A stretch of DNA of 64,000 nucleotides from Paraburkholderia dinghuensis (GCF_003837865.1 NZ_RQIS01000003.1:124001-188000), one strand, 5' to 3'. Positions 17,590-26,980 are shown, numbered from the stretch's first letter. Numbers and translations: made by a program. Notes: generated from the letters alone by a model not told the origin.

Positions 17590-18540
17590 ATGGACTCGAC
17601 GATTCCCGATCTGCGCCAACTGCGCTATTTCGTGGCCGTGGCCGAAGAGCAGCATTTCGGCCGCGCCGCCGCGCGCCTTTCGATGACGCAGCCGCCGCTT
17701 TCGCAGGCGATCCGCGCGCTGGAGCAGACGCTCGGCGTCGAGTTGTTCGCGCGTACGCGCCGTTCGGTCGAGTTGACGGCGGTGGGCGCTGACCTGCTGC
17801 CCGAGGTGCGCCGCATCCTCGCGTCGGCGCAGGCGCTGCGCCCGCTCGCACAGAGCCTCGCGCGCGGCGAGGCGGGCGTGCTGGCGCTTGCCTTCGTCTC
17901 CACCGCCGATTACGGCCTCTTGCCGCTCTTGCTGCGCGACTTCGGCGCGCGCTATCCGCGCGTGCGGCTGCAACTGGTCGAAGCCACGAGCGACGTGCAG
18001 GTGGAGGAACTGGTGGCGGGCCGCATCGACGCGGGCCTCGTGATTGCGCCCTTGCCGCCGCGCCACGCGGCACAGTTGTCCTGGCTGCCGATTGCGCGCG
18101 AGCCGCTGGTGATTGCGATGCCGGCGGAGCTGGCGGCGCGCACGGGCAGCACCTCGGCCGACGACTGGTGCGAAGCACCGGTGAGCCTGCGCGATCTCGC
18201 CGACGCGCCGCTCATCGTCTTCCCGCGCCATCTGGCACCGGGCTTTTATGACATCATCATGGACTGCTACGGTGCGGCGGGGCTCGTGCCGCGCGTGGGG
18301 CAGGAGGCGATCCAGATGCAGACGATCGTGAGCCTCGTCTCGGCCGGCATGGGTGTCGCGCTCGTGCCGCAATCGCTGCGTCATCTGCGGCGTACGGGCG
18401 TGGTCTACCGCCCGCTCGCGGAAGCGGTGCCCGCCATCGAAACAGGGCTCGTCTGGCGTTCGGCGGAGGTGAGCCCGGTGCTGGCGGCCTTCATCGAGAT
18501 CGTCCGCGCCCACGCGTCGACGCTCGGTGCGCCAGGCTGA
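17590..18540 (+). CDS. LysR-family transcriptional regulator
   Basis: The 316 aa protein has an N-terminal winged HTH (residues about 7-66, [20 protein letters not shown] then [16 protein letters not shown]) and a C-terminal periplasmic-binding-like effector domain. The [17 protein letters not shown] helix resembles the BenM/CatM/IlvR subgroup. It is divergent from ilvD, so it likely controls ilvD, itself, or both, with a branched-chain intermediate as a possible effector (inference). ATG at 17590 starts the family N-terminus; the longer open frame upstream lies in the regulatory region. Confidence 0.92.
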   Translation: MDSTIPDLRQLRYFVAVAEEQHFGRAAARLSMTQPPLSQAIRALEQTLGVELFARTRRSVELTAVGADLLPEVRRILASAQALRPLAQSLARGEAGVLALAFVSTADYGLLPLLLRDFGARYPRVRLQLVEATSDVQVEELVAGRIDAGLVIAPLPPRHAAQLSWLPIAREPLVIAMPAELAARTGSTSADDWCEAPVSLRDLADAPLIVFPRHLAPGFYDIIMDCYGAAGLVPRVGQEAIQMQTIVSLVSAGMGVALVPQSLRHLRRTGVVYRPLAEAVPAIETGLVWRSAEVSPVLAAFIEIVRAHASTLGAPG

Positions 18541-18711
18541 ATGGCGGGTCTGCGGTGTTTCGTCATTCGAAATCGCGCGCGGCCTCCCGACTCGGCGATA
18601 ATGCTGGCGCTGCGAACCGCCTCGCGCCGGAACTGCGTCTGGACCTTTCGACGCGCGCAACACGATACGCAACCCTGATGACACTCTTCGTCGACAAGAA
18701 CTGACCTAACG

Positions 18712-19620
18712 ATGCTCATCCACCCGAACTTCGACCCCATCGCCATTCATCTGGGGCCGCTTGCCGTGCGCTGGTACGGCCTGATGTATCTCGTCGGTTT
18801 CATTCTTGCCATCGTGATCGGCCGCCTGCGTCTGCGGCTGCCCTACGTCGCGGCGCAAGGCTGGACCGCGAAGGACATCGACGACATGCTGTTTTACGGC
18901 GTACTCGGCACGATCCTCGGCGGGCGCCTCGGCTATGTGCTGTTCTACAAGGCGAGCTGGTATTTCGCCCATCCGCTCGACATCTTCAAGGTGTGGGAGG
19001 GCGGCATGTCGTTCCACGGCGGTTTTCTCGGCGTGACCTTCGCGATGATTCTGTTCGCGTGGCAGCGTGGCCGCACGTGGCTGCAGGTGACCGACTTCGT
19101 CGCGCCGATGGTGCCGACGGGTCTCGCCGCCGGGCGTCTCGGCAACTTCATCAACGGCGAACTGTGGGGCCGTGTGACGTCGCCCGACGCACCGTGGGCG
19201 ATGCTGTTCCCGAGCGCCGCCAACGATGACGCCGCCTGGCTCGCCGCGCATCCGCAACTGGCGGCGCAATGGCACCTCGGCGACGTCTTCGCGCAATATC
19301 ACCTGCTGCCGCGTCATCCGTCGCAACTCTACGAGATCGCGCTCGAAGGTCTCGCGCTCTTCCTGTTGATTATTTTCTTCTCGCGCAAGGAAAGGCCGGT
19401 GGGCGCGATTTCGGCGATGTTCCTGATCGGCTATGGTCTCGCGCGCTTCACCGTCGAGTTTGCGCGCGAGCCCGACGACTTTCTCGGCTTGCTCGCACTC
19501 GGGCTGTCGATGGGCCAGTGGCTTTCGCTGCCGATGGTCATCGTGGGTGTGGGCGTGCTCGTCTGGTCGTACCGGCGCGCGGGTCGCAACGGCGCGCAGG
19601 CGGTCGGCGCGAAAAGCTGA
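18712..19620 (+). CDS. lgt: prolipoprotein diacylglyceryl transferase
   Basis: Inner-membrane enzyme moving diacylglycerol from phosphatidylglycerol to the lipobox Cys of prolipoproteins. It is 302 aa with seven hydrophobic segments. The conserved [11 protein letters not shown] (catalytic His region) and the Lgt signature [14 protein letters not shown] near residue 142 are present. The loop around residues 165-190 is somewhat long. No partner gene is close; it is flanked by a strong bidirectional terminator. Confidence 0.96.
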   Translation: MLIHPNFDPIAIHLGPLAVRWYGLMYLVGFILAIVIGRLRLRLPYVAAQGWTAKDIDDMLFYGVLGTILGGRLGYVLFYKASWYFAHPLDIFKVWEGGMSFHGGFLGVTFAMILFAWQRGRTWLQVTDFVAPMVPTGLAAGRLGNFINGELWGRVTSPDAPWAMLFPSAANDDAAWLAAHPQLAAQWHLGDVFAQYHLLPRHPSQLYEIALEGLALFLLIIFFSRKERPVGAISAMFLIGYGLARFTVEFAREPDDFLGLLALGLSMGQWLSLPMVIVGVGVLVWSYRRAGRNGAQAVGAKS

Positions 19621-19643
19621 ACGCATTCATCGTCGAGTCCACG

Positions 19644-19671
19644 AAAAAGCCCCGCAAATGCGGGGCTTTTT
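19644..19671. terminator. bidirectional intrinsic terminator between lgt and SIMPL gene
   Basis: AAAAAGCCCCGC/GCGGGGCTTTTT with an AAAT loop. A-run and T-run flank the GC stem, so it serves both convergent genes. Confidence 0.9.
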
Positions 19672-19723
19672 GTTGCGCGCGGCGCTCGTGCGTCGCGTGT
19701 TGCGTGCTGCGTCTGGCTGCGCG

Positions 19724-20467
19724 TCACTTCATCTGCACGGACCCCGAAACGTTGACTGTCACTGTCGACGTGCCGCCTTCGAGCGGTATCGGCTGCGCGA
19801 CTTTCGCGTCGGAGGACATCGCGCGTGCGCTCATCATCATGACTGGGCGAGGCTGGTTGAACCCGTGGCCGACGTTCACATCGCGGATCGTGTAGCCGCT
19901 GTAGCCGAACGCGCGCGCAGCGGACATGGCCTGTTCGCGGAACGACGCGATGGCCTGGCCCGAGAGCTTTTGCTCGGCGGCGCGTTGCGCCTCGGGCGAG
20001 AGCGAGAACTGCACGTTGGCGACCTGCATGCCAGGCGAGATGTCGCCCGCGAGCTTCGCGGCGGCAGCGAAGTCGTGCGATTCGAGCACCACTTCCGTGC
20101 GGCCGCGCCACGCCGAGATGCGGCCGTCACGATCGGTGGACGGAAAGATCGCGAACTGACCCGAACGCGCGGTGACGCCGGACACGCCTCGTGCTTTCTG
20201 CAACGCGGCATCGGCGCGTTGATTGAGCGTGGCGGTGAGGGAGGTGGGATCGTTGGCTTCCTGCTCGAAGAACAGCGTGATCGTCACGACGTCCTGCGCG
20301 ACTTCCGCGCTGGCCTGCGCGGACAGCGACAGCACACCAGCGGGCTGGAAGCGCGCGTCGCTCTGCGCGAGGGCGGCGCGAGGCGTGAGCGTCAACGCAA
20401 GCGGTGCGGCCACGGCGAGGGCGGCGGCAAGGACGGGTGCAAGCGCGGCGGCTTTGTTGCTCTTCAT
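19724..20467 (-). CDS. SIMPL domain-containing periplasmic protein
   Basis: A 247 aa protein with a signal peptide ending near RAALAQSD and a SIMPL (DUF541) domain from about residue 40 on. The domain is recognisable from LSLSAQASAEVAQDVVTITLFFEQEA at its start and VQFSLSPEAQ and AQPIPLEGGTSTVTVNVSGSV at its end. Relatives (E. coli YggE, Brucella BP26) are periplasmic and linked to stress, but the biochemical role is not known. ATG at 20467 has AAGGAG eight bases upstream and begins directly with the signal peptide; the longer frame from 20578 is rejected for that reason. Confidence 0.9.
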   Translation of the reverse strand: MKSNKAAALAPVLAAALAVAAPLALTLTPRAALAQSDARFQPAGVLSLSAQASAEVAQDVVTITLFFEQEANDPTSLTATLNQRADAALQKARGVSGVTARSGQFAIFPSTDRDGRISAWRGRTEVVLESHDFAAAAKLAGDISPGMQVANVQFSLSPEAQRAAEQKLSGQAIASFREQAMSAARAFGYSGYTIRDVNVGHGFNQPRPVMMMSARAMSSDAKVAQPIPLEGGTSTVTVNVSGSVQMK

Positions 20468-20692
20468 CGTCGACTCCTTGCTAAACGGATTTTGCGATAG
20501 CCACGCGTGCAGAAACGGCCGCACGAAGGCGAGTTCGTGAGTGTGTCTCGCACAGGCTTGTGCGGCATGCGTTCCCACGTGTCATTTGCGTGAGCGTTAG
20601 TCGGGTGTGGCGTGGGCGCAGTTCCCGTCAATGTAAGGCTTTTTAAAACTCTTGAGTGCGAAGGTGCTCGCGACGCCGTCGCGAGGCGAGCA

Positions 20693-21151
20693 TCACATCA
20701 GATGGTTTGTGATGAACGTCCATTCGGCTTCGGTCACGGGCGTGATCGAAAGTCGATTGCCCTTCGCCAGCACGCGCATATCGGCAAGCGCTTCGTGTTC
20801 GCGCAACGCGGCGAGCGGAATCAGCGCGCACTTCTTTTCGAACACGACATCGACGAGCATCCAGCGAGGATTCTCGTGCGTCGATTTTGCGTCGTAGTAA
20901 GGGCTCTTCGAATCGAATTGCGTGGGATCAGGATAGGCCGTCGACGAAACGTGAGCGAGCCCCGCAATGCCGGGCTCGGGGCAACTGGAGTGATAGAAGA
21001 GCACGCCGTCGCCGACGCGCATTGTGTCGCGCATGAAGTTGCGCGCCTGATAGTTGCGCACCCCGGTCCAGGGCAGCGTGCGATGCGGTGCGTGAGCGAG
21101 GTCGTCGATGCTTGCTTCGTCGGGTTCGGACTTCATCAGCCAGTAGCGCAT
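20693..21151 (-). CDS. EVE domain-containing protein
   Basis: EVE/PUA-like fold protein of 152 aa. The opening MRYWLMKSEPDEASIDDL and the blocks WTGVRNYQARNFMRD and GDGVLFYHSS are diagnostic. EVE domains bind modified bases in nucleic acids in characterised relatives. Gene order EVE-6S RNA-zapA is the usual betaproteobacterial arrangement. The start at 21151 begins the conserved block; the longer open frame upstream is not conserved-looking. Confidence 0.92.
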   Translation of the reverse strand: MRYWLMKSEPDEASIDDLAHAPHRTLPWTGVRNYQARNFMRDTMRVGDGVLFYHSSCPEPGIAGLAHVSSTAYPDPTQFDSKSPYYDAKSTHENPRWMLVDVVFEKKCALIPLAALREHEALADMRVLAKGNRLSITPVTEAEWTFITNHLM

Positions 21152-21284
21152 GAGTCGGAGGTCAGATCGAAAGAGAGCGGGGGACATGAGCGCGATGCTC
21201 GGCGCGCGGGCGTTTGGGGACAGCCAGATGGAACGAAACAGCGTGGAACGATGAGGCGGTGCTGCAAAGGGCACCACAAAGAAA

Positions 21285-21314
21285 AACGGCACCGGACACG
21301 AGTCCGATGCCGTT
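21285..21314 (-). terminator. terminator of 6S RNA transcription unit
   Basis: AACGGCACCGGAC/GTCCGATGCCGTT with one mismatch and a CGA(G) loop, followed on the minus strand by TTTTTC. It lies just beyond the 3' end of the 6S RNA. Confidence 0.75.
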
Positions 21315-21320
21315 CGAATT

Positions 21321-21499
21321 GGTCCCCGCCTTAGCCGCTAGGCCGGCATCCTGAACCGGGGGTTCAGAATTGGTCGCAGTTAGCAGCACTTCGGGTACAT
21401 CAGACAGAGTGACGTTCACGCCCGTGCTACAAATTTCCGCAACCGTGCACATGGCATTGGTTCAAGGAATATATGACCTTGGCGAACCAGGCAGGGAAG
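21321..21499 (-). ncRNA. ssrS: 6S RNA
   Basis: About 179 nt on the minus strand. The ends pair: CCCUGCC (from 21496-21490) with GGCGGGG (21330-21324). After the expected central bubble comes AACUGCGACCAAUUC, close to the E. coli 6S segment AACUGCGACGACACAUUC, and then a local hairpin CUGAACCCCCGGUUCAG at the place of the E. coli UUGAACCAAGGGUUCAA hairpin. Between zapA and the EVE gene, the standard position. 6S RNA sequesters sigma-70 RNA polymerase in stationary phase. Ends are estimates from the closing stem. Confidence 0.87.
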
Positions 21500-21557
21500 C
21501 TAACTAAACCTTTTAAAACGTGTTATTGCTACAACTCGTGAAGTGCTTGAGCACTTG

Positions 21558-21884
21558 TTATTGCGCGCCACCTACTGCTGAATGCTGCTGGATGACCGCG
21601 CCGAGTTGTTCATTCATTGAGTGCATTGTACGACGGATTTCTTCGGCTGGGAATGCTTCGCCGTGTCGCACACTAGTCTGCAGACGCAGCAGTTCGGACG
21701 CGAGCGAGAGTGCCGCCATCACCGCGATTCGATCAGTGCCGCGCACGTTGCTATGCGTGCGGATTTTTGACATTTCCGCATCCACGCGTGCGACCGCTTC
21801 GAGCAGCGCGCCTTCGGTTTCCGGCGAACAGGCGAGGCGATAGGTCTGTCCGAGAATCGTCGCTTCGATCTGCTTGGTGGTCAT
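21558..21884 (-). CDS. zapA: cell division protein ZapA
   Basis: Z-ring associated protein of 108 aa that cross-links FtsZ filaments. Typical ZapA features: N-terminal beta-strand core (QIEATILGQTYRLACSPETEGAL), then the long coiled helix with DRIAVMAALSLASELL. The start overlaps the stop of the coiled-coil gene upstream by 4 bp, and 6S RNA follows downstream. Confidence 0.93.
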   Translation of the reverse strand: MTTKQIEATILGQTYRLACSPETEGALLEAVARVDAEMSKIRTHSNVRGTDRIAVMAALSLASELLRLQTSVRHGEAFPAEEIRRTMHSMNEQLGAVIQQHSAVGGAQ

Positions 21885-22231
21885 GCATTTTCTCCGTGGC
21901 GGGCCGCGCTGCTGTCGTCGTTGCCCGGCGACTGTTCAAGCAGATCGAGCTGGCTGTCGGCTTCACCGTGCGCACGTGCGCGCGGCAGCTTTTCGAGAAT
22001 CGCGTTCAGGCGCACTTGCGCGTCGTCGATTTTCGCGGTCAGCGCGTCGCGCTCTGCTTGCAGCGCGTTGCGCTCTTCGCGCACCTGCTCGAGTTCGGCG
22101 CGAGCCGCATCGCACTGCGCCTGCGACTGTGCAAGTTGCGCTTCGAGTGCGAGGCGTGCTTCGTGTTGGCGCTGATTGATCTCGATCAGCCGCCCAATAT
22201 TCTGTGAGAGTGTTTCGAGTTCGTTGAGCAT
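21881..22231 (-). CDS. ZapB-like coiled-coil protein (TIGR02449-type)
   Basis: Predicted soluble coiled coil over residues about 1-85 of 116, rich in E, Q, A and L with heptads (LAQSQAQCDAARAELEQVREERNALQAERDALTAKIDDAQVRLNAILEKL region), then a short polar tail. Position directly before zapA with a 4-bp overlap is the standard one for the ZapB-like TIGR02449 family, so a divisome role is inferred. Confidence 0.85.
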   Translation of the reverse strand: MLNELETLSQNIGRLIEINQRQHEARLALEAQLAQSQAQCDAARAELEQVREERNALQAERDALTAKIDDAQVRLNAILEKLPRARAHGEADSQLDLLEQSPGNDDSSAARHGENA

Positions 22232-22268
22232 GTGCTGCGTCCTCTAAAGACAGGCATTCTAGCGCGGA

Positions 22269-22418
22269 TTACTGCGCTTGCCGATAATTGTGGCGTTTCC
22301 AGTCGTAACAACCCTGCTTCGTGCTGACAACGGCAGCGAGGTGGCGCGGCAGGAACGCATTTTGCCAACGTTTGCGCGGTAAAGCGAGCAGGGCGCGGAG
22401 GCGTTTCTTGACGTGCAT
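22269..22418 (-). CDS. small basic protein, uncharacterised
   Basis: A 49-codon frame starting with ATG at 22418, preceded by AGGAGGGG six bases upstream, the best ribosome site in this stretch. The product is strongly basic (about a dozen Lys/Arg), begins MHVKKRLRALLALPRKRW and has one Cys. It lies 37 bp upstream of the ZapB-like gene in the same direction and could be co-transcribed. I recognise no family; a chance frame is possible. Confidence 0.4.
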   Translation of the reverse strand: MHVKKRLRALLALPRKRWQNAFLPRHLAAVVSTKQGCYDWKRHNYRQAQ

Positions 22419-23236
22419 GCGGGCCCCTCCTACACTTGCCGCACCCTTGGTGAGGGTGCCTGATCTGTGGTGGCAACTGCGCTGTCGAACGGGAAACAGT
22501 GAGTGAAGTACGGCCGATTCGGCGCTTCGCGGCGCGGCGCAGCCGCGGTGCGCGCGTCTTCTGCATGACGCGATTGCCCACCCCGATTCCAGTTCACGAG
22601 TTTCATGTGTGCATCCGTCGCCGCTGCTGGCATGTGCGCTCACGTGGGTCGTGTCGTCGCCAGTACGGATACCGGGCGCAGTGTGAGGCGCCGGCGATGT
22701 AATGGTGCAGCGCTTGACTGCGCAGCTTTGCGGTGAGTGGAGCGCGTGCAGGCTGGCTGCCGGAACGTCATCTTCATGTATTCAACGCCCGCCTTCACGA
22801 CTACGCGCGATGCGTTAGTGCGACGTGCGTGTCGTTGTGGCGTTCCCGCAGGCACGCGGTGCGCGTCCGATGCGCTCTCACGAGCGTTCGCAGCGCGCCG
22901 CTTCCATCGAGCGCTTATCGCCAGGGCATGCAGGCTTAAAACGATGCGAGCGCATCGTTCGCGTTCGAGCGTGTCTCACAAATGCATTGCACGCGCCTCG
23001 GCGATGGGGTCGCACGTGTTGCCCGGTACAGCGCAAAACACGGTAAGGCCATTCGCGCGAACCCGGCGATGGCATCTCGAATTGCCCGCCGCGTTATAAC
23101 ATCGCGAAATCGCAGCACTTCGCTGCGCACCATTTCGACTCTTCGAATCTCACAACGTACCCGTCCGACCCGCACGATGCGATCCGCCCAACGCGATAAC
23201 ATCCCCGCCGCGCGCGAGCGCACGCTCAGACCGTCG
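22419..23236. other. long non-coding stretch before btuC
   Basis: About 0.8 kb with no convincing gene on either strand; frames here are short or Arg/Cys-rich shadows. Contains a small hairpin GCACCCT/AGGGTGC at 22441-22459. Where a B12 receptor gene (btuB) and cobalamin riboswitch might be expected, I can find neither the btuB reading frame nor the conserved riboswitch core. Confidence 0.5.
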
Positions 23237-24238
23237 ATGAGCGCGCGCCGCGCGGGAACCGTCTGGCTCGCGCTGGCGCTCGCGGCGCTCGTCGTGTTCG
23301 TCATGTCGCTCGTTGCGGGTAGCGTGCGCGTGACGCTGGCCGATGTGTTCACCGCGTTATCCCCTTCGCACGCCAGCGCCGACATGGCTGCCGAAATCGT
23401 TCGCACGCTGCGCCTGCCGCGCGCGCTCGGCGGATTCGCGTGCGGCGCATTGCTCGCGATCGCCGGAGCGCTCTTGCAGGTGCTGCTGCGCAATCCGCTC
23501 GCGGAGCCGTACGTGCTCGGCGTGTCGGGCGGCGCAGCGGCGTTCGCGCTCGTCGCGATGATGGCGGGCGTCGCGTTCTGGGGTGTGCAGGCGAGTGCCT
23601 GCGTCGGGGCATTCGCTTCGATCCTGATCGTGCTCGGCCTCGCGCGCCGCGAGTTGTGGCGCGGCGAGCCGCAGGACAGCTCGCCGCGTCTACTGCTTAC
23701 CGGCGCCGTGACGGCCGCGGGGTGGGGCGCACTGATCACGCTGCTTCTCACGCTCGCCCCCGATGCACAACTGCGCGGCATGCTGTTCTGGCTCACCGGC
23801 GACCTCAACGGCGCGGGCATGCCGTGGGCGGCGCTCGGCGCGCTCGTGCTCGTGCTGGCGGCCATCGTGCCGGTCGCACCGCAACTGAACGTGCTTCTGC
23901 GCGGCGATGCAGCCGCACAGGCGCTCGGCGTGCCGGTGCTGCGCCTGCGCCTGCGCGTCTATTTCGCCGCTTCGATCGCAGCGGCCGCCGCGGTGACGAC
24001 GGGCGGCACCATCGGCTTCGTCGGCCTCGTCGTGCCGCATATGCTGCGGCTCGCGTTCGGCAACGACCAGCGCATGCTGCTGCCCGCCGCCGCACTCGCG
24101 GGCGGAGTTGCCGTGATGGGCGCCGATCTCGTCGCGCGCACCGTGGCCGCGCCCGCGCAGTTGCCGGTGGGTGTCGTGACTGCGCTCGCGGGCGTGCCCG
24201 TGTTCCTGTGGATGCTGCTTCACCGGCGCACGCGATGA
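23237..24238 (+). CDS. btuC: B12-type ABC transporter permease (FecCD/BtuC family)
   Basis: Inner-membrane permease of a cobalamin (or siderophore-like) importer. It is 333 aa with about ten hydrophobic helices. The family blocks LRLPRALGGFACGALLAIAGALLQ, RNPLAEPYVLGVSGGAA and TIGFVGLVVPHMLRL are present. B12 is inferred from the adjoining btuD, cob genes and btuF. ATG at 23237 leads directly into the first helix; ATG at 23177 is an alternative giving 353 aa. Neither has a clear ribosome site. The stop overlaps the btuD start. Confidence 0.88.
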   Translation: MSARRAGTVWLALALAALVVFVMSLVAGSVRVTLADVFTALSPSHASADMAAEIVRTLRLPRALGGFACGALLAIAGALLQVLLRNPLAEPYVLGVSGGAAAFALVAMMAGVAFWGVQASACVGAFASILIVLGLARRELWRGEPQDSSPRLLLTGAVTAAGWGALITLLLTLAPDAQLRGMLFWLTGDLNGAGMPWAALGALVLVLAAIVPVAPQLNVLLRGDAAAQALGVPVLRLRLRVYFAASIAAAAAVTTGGTIGFVGLVVPHMLRLAFGNDQRMLLPAAALAGGVAVMGADLVARTVAAPAQLPVGVVTALAGVPVFLWMLLHRRTR

Positions 24239-25071
24239 ACCGGACAACCTCGACGACCGACAGCGCGCCGCTCCTTGCGGCCCACTCGCTGACCTTGCGG
24301 GCCGGGATTCGCACGCTCGTCGAGTCCCTCACACTGTCGTTCGGTGCCGGCGAAATCTGGTGTGTCGCGGGGGCGAACGGTGCGGGCAAGACCACGCTGA
24401 TCGGTGCGCTGGCCGGGCTGCGTGCGAGCGCTGCGGGCCGCGTCGAGATCGACGGCCGCGCGCTCGAAGATTGGGCGCCCGTGCGGCTCGCTCAGCGTCG
24501 CGCGCTGATGCCCCAGGACGTGCACGACGCGTTCAGCGCGAGCGTGCTCGACATCGTGCTGCTCAACCGCTATCCGCATCTCGCGGGCTGGGGGTGGGAG
24601 CGCGACGAGGATCGCGTGGCCGCCCACGACGCGCTCGCCGCGCTCGGACTCGAAGCGCTGGTTACGCGCGACGTGCTTTCGTTGTCCGGTGGCGAACGGC
24701 AGCGCGTCGCGCTCGCCGCCGTGCTGTGCCAGGATGCGCCGCTTCTGCTGCTCGACGAGCCGCTTTCGCACCTGGACCTGCATCACCAGATCGCCTGCCT
24801 TGAAGCGCTTGTCCGCTGGGTGAGCATCGACGCTCGCACGATCGTTTTTTCCTGTCACGATCTCAATCTGGCGCGGCGCTACGCAACGCACGCGCTGTTG
24901 CTCGACGGTCGCGGCGGCTTCCACGCAGGGCCAGTGCGCGAGGTCCTGACGCCCGCGCGCGCAAGCGATGCGTTCGGGCATCCGCTCGTGCTGATCCGCG
25001 ACGGCCCTCACGAGGCGCTCGTGCCCGCGCTTTCGCGCGGGCCAGTGCCGTCGCCCGGCGGCGAAGCATGA
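24235..25071 (+). CDS. btuD: B12-type ABC transporter ATP-binding protein
   Basis: ATPase of the importer, 278 aa. Walker A is GANGAGKTT near residue 46, the ABC signature is LSGGERQRV, Walker B is LLLLDEPLSHLD, and the switch His is in FSCHDL. The ATG overlaps the btuC stop (ATGA), so the two are translationally coupled. Substrate by context is cobalamin or cobinamide. Confidence 0.9.
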   Translation: MNRTTSTTDSAPLLAAHSLTLRAGIRTLVESLTLSFGAGEIWCVAGANGAGKTTLIGALAGLRASAAGRVEIDGRALEDWAPVRLAQRRALMPQDVHDAFSASVLDIVLLNRYPHLAGWGWERDEDRVAAHDALAALGLEALVTRDVLSLSGGERQRVALAAVLCQDAPLLLLDEPLSHLDLHHQIACLEALVRWVSIDARTIVFSCHDLNLARRYATHALLLDGRGGFHAGPVREVLTPARASDAFGHPLVLIRDGPHEALVPALSRGPVPSPGGEA

Positions 25072-25110
25072 ACATCGCGCCCGTATGACCTTGAACCCTC
25101 TGAAACGAAC

Positions 25111-26175
25111 ATGACGTCGAACCTTTCCCATTTGCTCGCCATCGAGCCGCTTGATCCGTCGCTGCGCGACGAACTGCAGCACAAGATCGAGACCCGGACC
25201 AAACCCCCCGGGAGTCTAGGGCGCATCGAGACGCTCGCGCGCCAGCTCGGCATGATCCAGCGGACGACGAGCCCGACCGTCGCGCGCCCCGTGATGATCG
25301 TTTTCGCGGGGGATCACGGCATTGCGAACGAAGGCGTGAGCCCGTATCCGCAGGCCGTGACCGTGCAGATGGTCGCGAACTTTCTCGCGGGCGGCGCGGC
25401 GATCAACGCGTTCAGCGGCGTCGCGGGCCTGACGCTCGAGATCGTCGATGCGGGCGTCGCCACACCGTTGCCGCCTTCGCCCTCGCTCGTCGAAGTGCCC
25501 ATCGCGCGCGGCACGCGCAACTTCGCGCACGAGCGGGCGATGACGCGTGACGAGGCCATCGCCGCGCTCGAAGCGGGCGCGGCGCGCGTGCGCCATCACG
25601 CGGTACTCGGCACGAACGTGATCGGCTTCGGCGAGATGGGGATTGCGAACACGTCGGCTGCAGCGTGCCTGATGAGCCGCTTGTGCGGCGTGTCCATCGA
25701 CGAATGCGTCGGGCGCGGCACCGGTCTCGACGACGACGGCCTCGCAAAGAAGCGCAATGTGCTCGCAGCGGCGCTCGCGCATCACGAGGACGCGCGCGAG
25801 CCGCTCGACGTGCTCGCGACGTTTGGCGGCTTCGAGATCGCGATGATGGCCGGCGCGTATCTCGAAGCGGCGCGCTCACATATGGCGATTCTCGTCGATG
25901 GCTTCATTGCCACGTCGGCACTGCTGGTTGCCGATGCGCTCGCCCCGAATGTGCGCGATTACTGCGTGTTCGCGCATGCGTCGAACGAGGCGGGGCATCG
26001 GCGCATGCTCGATCACTTCGGTGCGCGCGAACTGCTTGCACTCGACTTGCGCCTCGGCGAAGGCACGGGCGCGGCGCTCGCCGTGCCGCTTCTGCGAGCG
26101 GCGTGCGCGTTCCTCAATGAGATGGCGAGCTTCGAGTCGGCGGGCGTGGCTGATCGCGGCGATGGTGGCGCGTGA
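25111..26175 (+). CDS. cobT: nicotinate-nucleotide--dimethylbenzimidazole phosphoribosyltransferase
   Basis: Activates the lower ligand of cobalamin to alpha-ribazole phosphate. It is 354 aa. Family blocks include TKPPGSLGRIE, FAGDHGIANEGVSPYPQAVT, GEMGIANTSAA and LRLGEGTGAAL. The catalytic glutamate falls at E317, the same number as in the studied Salmonella enzyme. It follows btuD by 39 bp. Confidence 0.97.
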   Translation: MTSNLSHLLAIEPLDPSLRDELQHKIETRTKPPGSLGRIETLARQLGMIQRTTSPTVARPVMIVFAGDHGIANEGVSPYPQAVTVQMVANFLAGGAAINAFSGVAGLTLEIVDAGVATPLPPSPSLVEVPIARGTRNFAHERAMTRDEAIAALEAGAARVRHHAVLGTNVIGFGEMGIANTSAAACLMSRLCGVSIDECVGRGTGLDDDGLAKKRNVLAAALAHHEDAREPLDVLATFGGFEIAMMAGAYLEAARSHMAILVDGFIATSALLVADALAPNVRDYCVFAHASNEAGHRRMLDHFGARELLALDLRLGEGTGAALAVPLLRAACAFLNEMASFESAGVADRGDGGA

Positions 26176-26212
26176 TGTCTGCGCGAGGCCGCGTGCGCAT
26201 GAGGCTTGAGCG

Positions 26213-26980
26213 ATGAATCCGCTTGCCGAGTTGCGCTACTTCTTCACGGCGCTTGGTTACTTCACGCGCGTGCCGGTGCCGCGCTGGGTCGGGTTCAAAC
26301 CCGAATGGCTCAATTCGGCGGCGCGCTATTTCCCGCTCGTGGGCGCGCTGCTCGGCGCGCTCGCGGCACTCGTGTATCTCGCGGCACTGCATGTTTTTCC
26401 GCCCGGTGTTGCCGTGCTGCTATCGATGGCGGCGACGCTTCTCGCAACCGGCGCCTTCCACGAGGACGGACTCGCCGATTGCCTTGACGCGTTCGGCGGC
26501 GGCTACGCGCGCGAGGACGTGCTGCGCATCATGCATGATTCGAGGATCGGCGCTTTTGGGGCGATCGGGCTCGTCGTTGCGCTCGCGTTGAAGTGGCAAG
26601 TGCTTGCATCGTTGCCGCCCATGCGCGCTGCGATGCTCATGATCGCCGGGCACGCCGCAAGCCGTGCGTGTGCAATCAGCTACCTCGTTTCACTCGACTA
26701 CGTCCGCGCCGAAGGCAAGGCAAAGCCCGTTGCGCAGCGCATGAGCTTCGCTGCGTTGCTGTGTGCGTTTGCCTTCGGCCTGCCGTGGCTCTTCTGGCCC
26801 GCGTGGCCCGACTGGCGCGCTGGTATCGCAACGCTCACCGTGCTTGTCGCGCTGCGTTACGCGCTAGGGCGTTATTTCGTGAAGCGCATCGGCGGCTACA
26901 CTGGCGACTGTCTCGGCTTCGCGCAACAGGTATTCGAACTGGCGATCTATCTCGTGGGGCTCGCGTGGATCTCGTTCTGA
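26213..26980 (+). CDS. cobS: adenosylcobinamide-GDP ribazoletransferase
   Basis: Membrane cobalamin synthase, 255 aa, joining adenosylcobinamide-GDP and alpha-ribazole. Several hydrophobic segments and the conserved TGAFHEDGLADCLDAFGGG with its acidic residues near residue 80 are visible. It also has the EFQ-like opening LRYFFTALGYFTRVPVP and the GGYTGDCLGFAQQ block. The next gene (cobC) starts inside its last codons. Confidence 0.95.
   Translation: MNPLAELRYFFTALGYFTRVPVPRWVGFKPEWLNSAARYFPLVGALLGALAALVYLAALHVFPPGVAVLLSMAATLLATGAFHEDGLADCLDAFGGGYAREDVLRIMHDSRIGAFGAIGLVVALALKWQVLASLPPMRAAMLMIAGHAASRACAISYLVSLDYVRAEGKAKPVAQRMSFAALLCAFAFGLPWLFWPAWPDWRAGIATLTVLVALRYALGRYFVKRIGGYTGDCLGFAQQVFELAIYLVGLAWISF

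Noticed and set aside
22700..23100. Possible cobalamin riboswitch upstream of btuC
   Set aside because: I looked for the conserved B12-box and the CCCGCAACTGTA-like core and could not find them on the plus strand.
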